Below are positions 61,019-64,000 of a stretch of 64,000 bases of DNA, in pieces (the stretch's first letter is position 1; every line of letters starts with the position of its first letter). The stretch spans positions 13,697,508-13,761,507 of the forward strand of contig CM049313.1 of NCBI GenBank assembly GCA_026874595.1, written 5' to 3'. The position numbers and the translations under genes were made by a program. Source of the DNA: Sipunculus nudus (lineage: Eukaryota > Annelida > Sipuncula > Golfingiida > Sipunculidae). The notes beneath the pieces are model-generated. The model ran no database searches and was not told the DNA's origin. It saw nothing but the letters and a program-made list of their open reading frames with translations.

Positions 61019-64000
61019 ATGATTGTTAAGCTATCAGGAACTATTCCAATTAATGGTATAAGTCAGTCAGAAATTAAAGCAGGATATAAAAGCGACCATG
61101 CATTAATTACTATTAGTATAATTAAAACAGAACATAAACACGGACCAGGCTTTTGGAAATTAAACTGTTCACTGTTAAACGAAGAAAGTTACATAACCAC
61201 AGTAAAAGAATGTATAAAAACAACAGTCTTTAATAATAAAGAAACAAACCCAACTTTATTATGGGACACCATAAAATGCCAAATAAGAGGAGAAACCATA
61301 GCTTATGCAGTATATAGGAAAAAATTGAAAACACAAAAAATAAAACTTTTAGAAAAAAAAATTCATGACCTACAAAATATATTTAATACAACAGGTGATA
61401 TTAAAGACCGAGAAAGCTGGGAGGAAGCAGTTAACAAACACAGACAACTTATTGAAGAAAAAACCAGAGGTGCAATAGTGAGATGTAGAACCAAATGGTA
61501 CTCAGAGGGAGATAAACCAACTAAATACTTTCTCAATTTGGAGAAAAGAAATTACGATAAAAAATCTATACTAAAACTTAAAGATCAACATGGAAAAATA
61601 ATTTCAGAACAGAAAGATATTTTAAAAGAAGAATTACAATTTTATAAAAATTTATATACAGCCAGAGATTATCTCAAATCCCCAAATAGAAATTTTCTCT
61701 CAACAGAACATCTTAAAATTCTTGATGAAGATGAAAAGGAATTATGTGAGGAAGAATTAAAAGAGGAGGAATTAAAAGCTAAAATTGAATCAATGTCTCT
61801 TAATAAATCGCCTGGTCCTGACGGATTCCCAGTTGAGTTCTATAAAACTTTTTGGGGGGACTTAAAAGAATATTTTATAAGTGCTATTAACTATTCCTTC
61901 AATACAGATTGCCTTCCAATAACTATGCGTCAAGGAGTTATATGCCTCATTCCCAAGAAAGAAAAAGACCATTTATATTTGAAGAACTGGCGCCCCCTTT
62001 CACTTCTAAATACAGACTACAAGATAATAGCAAAAACATTAGCAAATAAACTCAAACTAGTTTTACCCTCTTTAATACACTCTGATCAAACTGGATTCAT
62101 GAAAAATAGGTATATTGGAGAAAATATTATTAAAATTATAGGCATAATTTCCTATTTAAGAGCAACTAATAAATGTGGTTACTTGTTATCAGTGGATTTT
62201 GAAAAAGCTTTCGATCAATTAGAACGGCCATATATTCAAGATACTCTTAAAATACTTAACTTTGGAACTAAATTCAGGAAGTGGATAAATTTATTATACA
62301 GCGATATTCACAGTTGTGTACTAAATAGAGGCTGGGCTACAGAATTTTTTCCAGTAACTAGAGGTGTAAGGCAGGGCTGCCCTCTTTCTCCTTATTTATT
62401 TATTCTGGCAGCAGAAACTTTGGCAACCGAAATAAGGAACAATAGTAACATAAATGGAGTAATAATAGATCAGAAAGAACACAAAATTATACAATATGCT
62501 GATGATACAGTTTTAACATTAACAGGTGGGCCTTTGTCAGTGCAAGAAACCTTATTAGTATTCTCAGATTTTGAACAAATATCGGGACTCAAAGTAAATA
62601 TAGAAAAAACAATAATAACGCCAATAACTGCTAACACACATGATCACGATACATTAAAATCCCTAGGCTTACAATGGTGCACCAATCCTGTAAAAATTTT
62701 AGGAATATCCATTCATCCAGAATGGAAAAAAATGATAGAGATCAATTATAAAGAAATCCTGAGTAAGATTAAAGTTATTATTAATACCTGGAGTAACAGA
62801 ATAATGTCTCTTGCAGGCAGGATAACAATTATAAAAACCTGCATAATTTCACAGCTAACTTATTTATTCTTAGTACTACCAAGTCCACCAAACAACTATA
62901 TCAAAGAAATTGAAAAATTAATATTTAAATTTATTTGGAATAACCAACCAGATAAAGTTAAAAGATCTACAATGATTGCACCAAAAAATAAAGGAGGGCT
63001 GAATATGATTCATCTTCCATCTAAGATACAATCTTTAAAAATTTCATGGGTTAAACGGTTCCTCAATGGACCTGTAGAAGATGGTTGGAGACAGATTATT
63101 AATGTACAATTTAAAAACCTGGGTTCATATATTTTTAAATGCAATTTAAAAGAACATGATATACACAATTTCAGTGACTCATGCGACCCGTTCTGGAAAG
63201 ATGTGTTACACCATTGGTGCAAATACAATTTTAATAAGACTGTTAAAACACATGAAATTCAATTACAAACCTTATGGTATAATTCTCATATAAAGGTTAA
63301 AGGTACAGTAGTTTTTTATAAGAAATTGTATATGGCAGGCATAAAAACGCTTTCTGACATAACCAAAAAAACAGGAAACCATCTATCATTTTTGCCATTT
63401 AAAGAATTCACTAACAAATACAAGGTTAATATAAGTTTTATAAAATATGTAGGTTTAGTGGATGCAATCCCAACTTGTTGGAAAAGAGAGTTAAAGAATA
63501 ATCCTTGTTTAGAAGTACAAGAATATACGGTGGACAAAATAATAAATATGAAAAATACAACTCAGTTTGTATACTTAAATATTATTAATTCTGTCTCTTC
63601 GAAACCAGAAAAGCAAATAGAGAAATGGATTGGTGAACTAAGGCTACAAAATAAAGGAAAAATATTTAAAGCATTCAAGAATATTGATAAAATTACTATT
63701 TCAGAGAAATTAAGAATTTTCCAATTCAAATTATTACATAGAATTTTACCACTTAATCCACTTTTATATAAAATGAAGAAAAGCGAAACTGAACTCTGTT
63801 CATTCTGTAAAAAACAAAAGGAAACTTATCTACATATATTTTACCACTGTGAAGTAACCAATAAATTGTTAATAGCTTTTGAAAATTGGTCAAAAGACCT
63901 GGAACAATCTTTAAACTTAGGCAATGTTACAGAAACAGTATTAATATTAAACATCTCAGGTGACAGCCTACTTGATACCTTATTACTATTATTAAAACAT
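61019..64000 (+). mobile_element. L1/Tx1-like LINE ORF2: end of endonuclease, reverse transcriptase, zinc knuckle; runs off the window
   Basis: A frame of 994 codons without a stop runs to the window edge. It opens in the last part of an apurinic-type endonuclease (GYKSDHALITI ... GPGFWKLNCSLL), so most of that domain is missing. The reverse transcriptase follows: SPGPDGFPVEFYK near residue 264, NWRPLSLLNTDYKIIAK, LSVDFEKAFDQ, GVRQGCPLSPYLF, and the catalytic YADD near residue 493. Then come the thumb region (LAGRITIIKT), tryptophan-rich segments, and near residue 927 a CCHC zinc-binding motif (C-x2-C-x8-H-x4-C). The CCHC follows L1/Tx1 elements. The 5-prime truncation is typical of target-primed insertion. 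The ATG at 61019 is in element sequence and may not be used. Confidence 0.9.

Overview
This is animal nuclear DNA. It has spliced genes with GT/AG introns, tRNA-derived SINEs, LINE fragments, many miniature inverted-repeat elements and long AT microsatellites. The repeat content (pearl-like elements with a tandem core, RTE-type 3-prime tails, SINEs) and a Cys-less pentameric ligand-gated channel point to a marine lophotrochozoan. A bivalve-like mollusc is my best guess, but it is an inference and not proven.

Layout. Positions 1-1760 are a composite tandem repeat that recurs inverted at about 58590-60110. A possible signal-anchor exon lies at 2966-3100 (+). An intact KNOP1-like (SMAP-domain) nucleolar protein gene lies at 4914-6425 (-). 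From 7.4 to 15.7 kb there are mobile elements and (TA)n arrays. From 16.4 to 22.9 kb (-) there is a broken SAMD3-like gene, rebuilt here exon by exon. Its first intron holds a second decayed ORF: a C2H2-finger, transposase-like protein of a family that is multi-copy in fish and aquatic invertebrates.

Positions 26010-55577 (+) hold the main gene. It encodes a pentameric ligand-gated ion channel of 406 residues in eight exons, all joined in phase 0. The protein has no Cys-loop cysteines, no obvious signal peptide, and an M3-M4 loop of only about 16 residues. Its introns are full of SINEs, MITEs, a pearl-like element and minisatellites. The window ends inside an intact reverse transcriptase ORF of an L1/Tx1-like LINE (61019 to beyond 64000), cut at its 5-prime end within the endonuclease domain.

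The most unusual signal is in the channel gene. Three of its exons (2, 5 and 6) are each preceded by a tandem array of near-copies of their own intron-exon junction. Each unit is about 20 nt of intron end plus about 25-40 nt of exon start, repeated 4-5 times ahead of the true site. Exon 5 also has its 5-prime splice site duplicated downstream as an ungapped 66-bp copy. The three arrays differ in sequence and apparent age. This suggests a recurrent process acting on splice junctions of this gene, which yields decoy splice sites that would all disrupt the reading frame if used.
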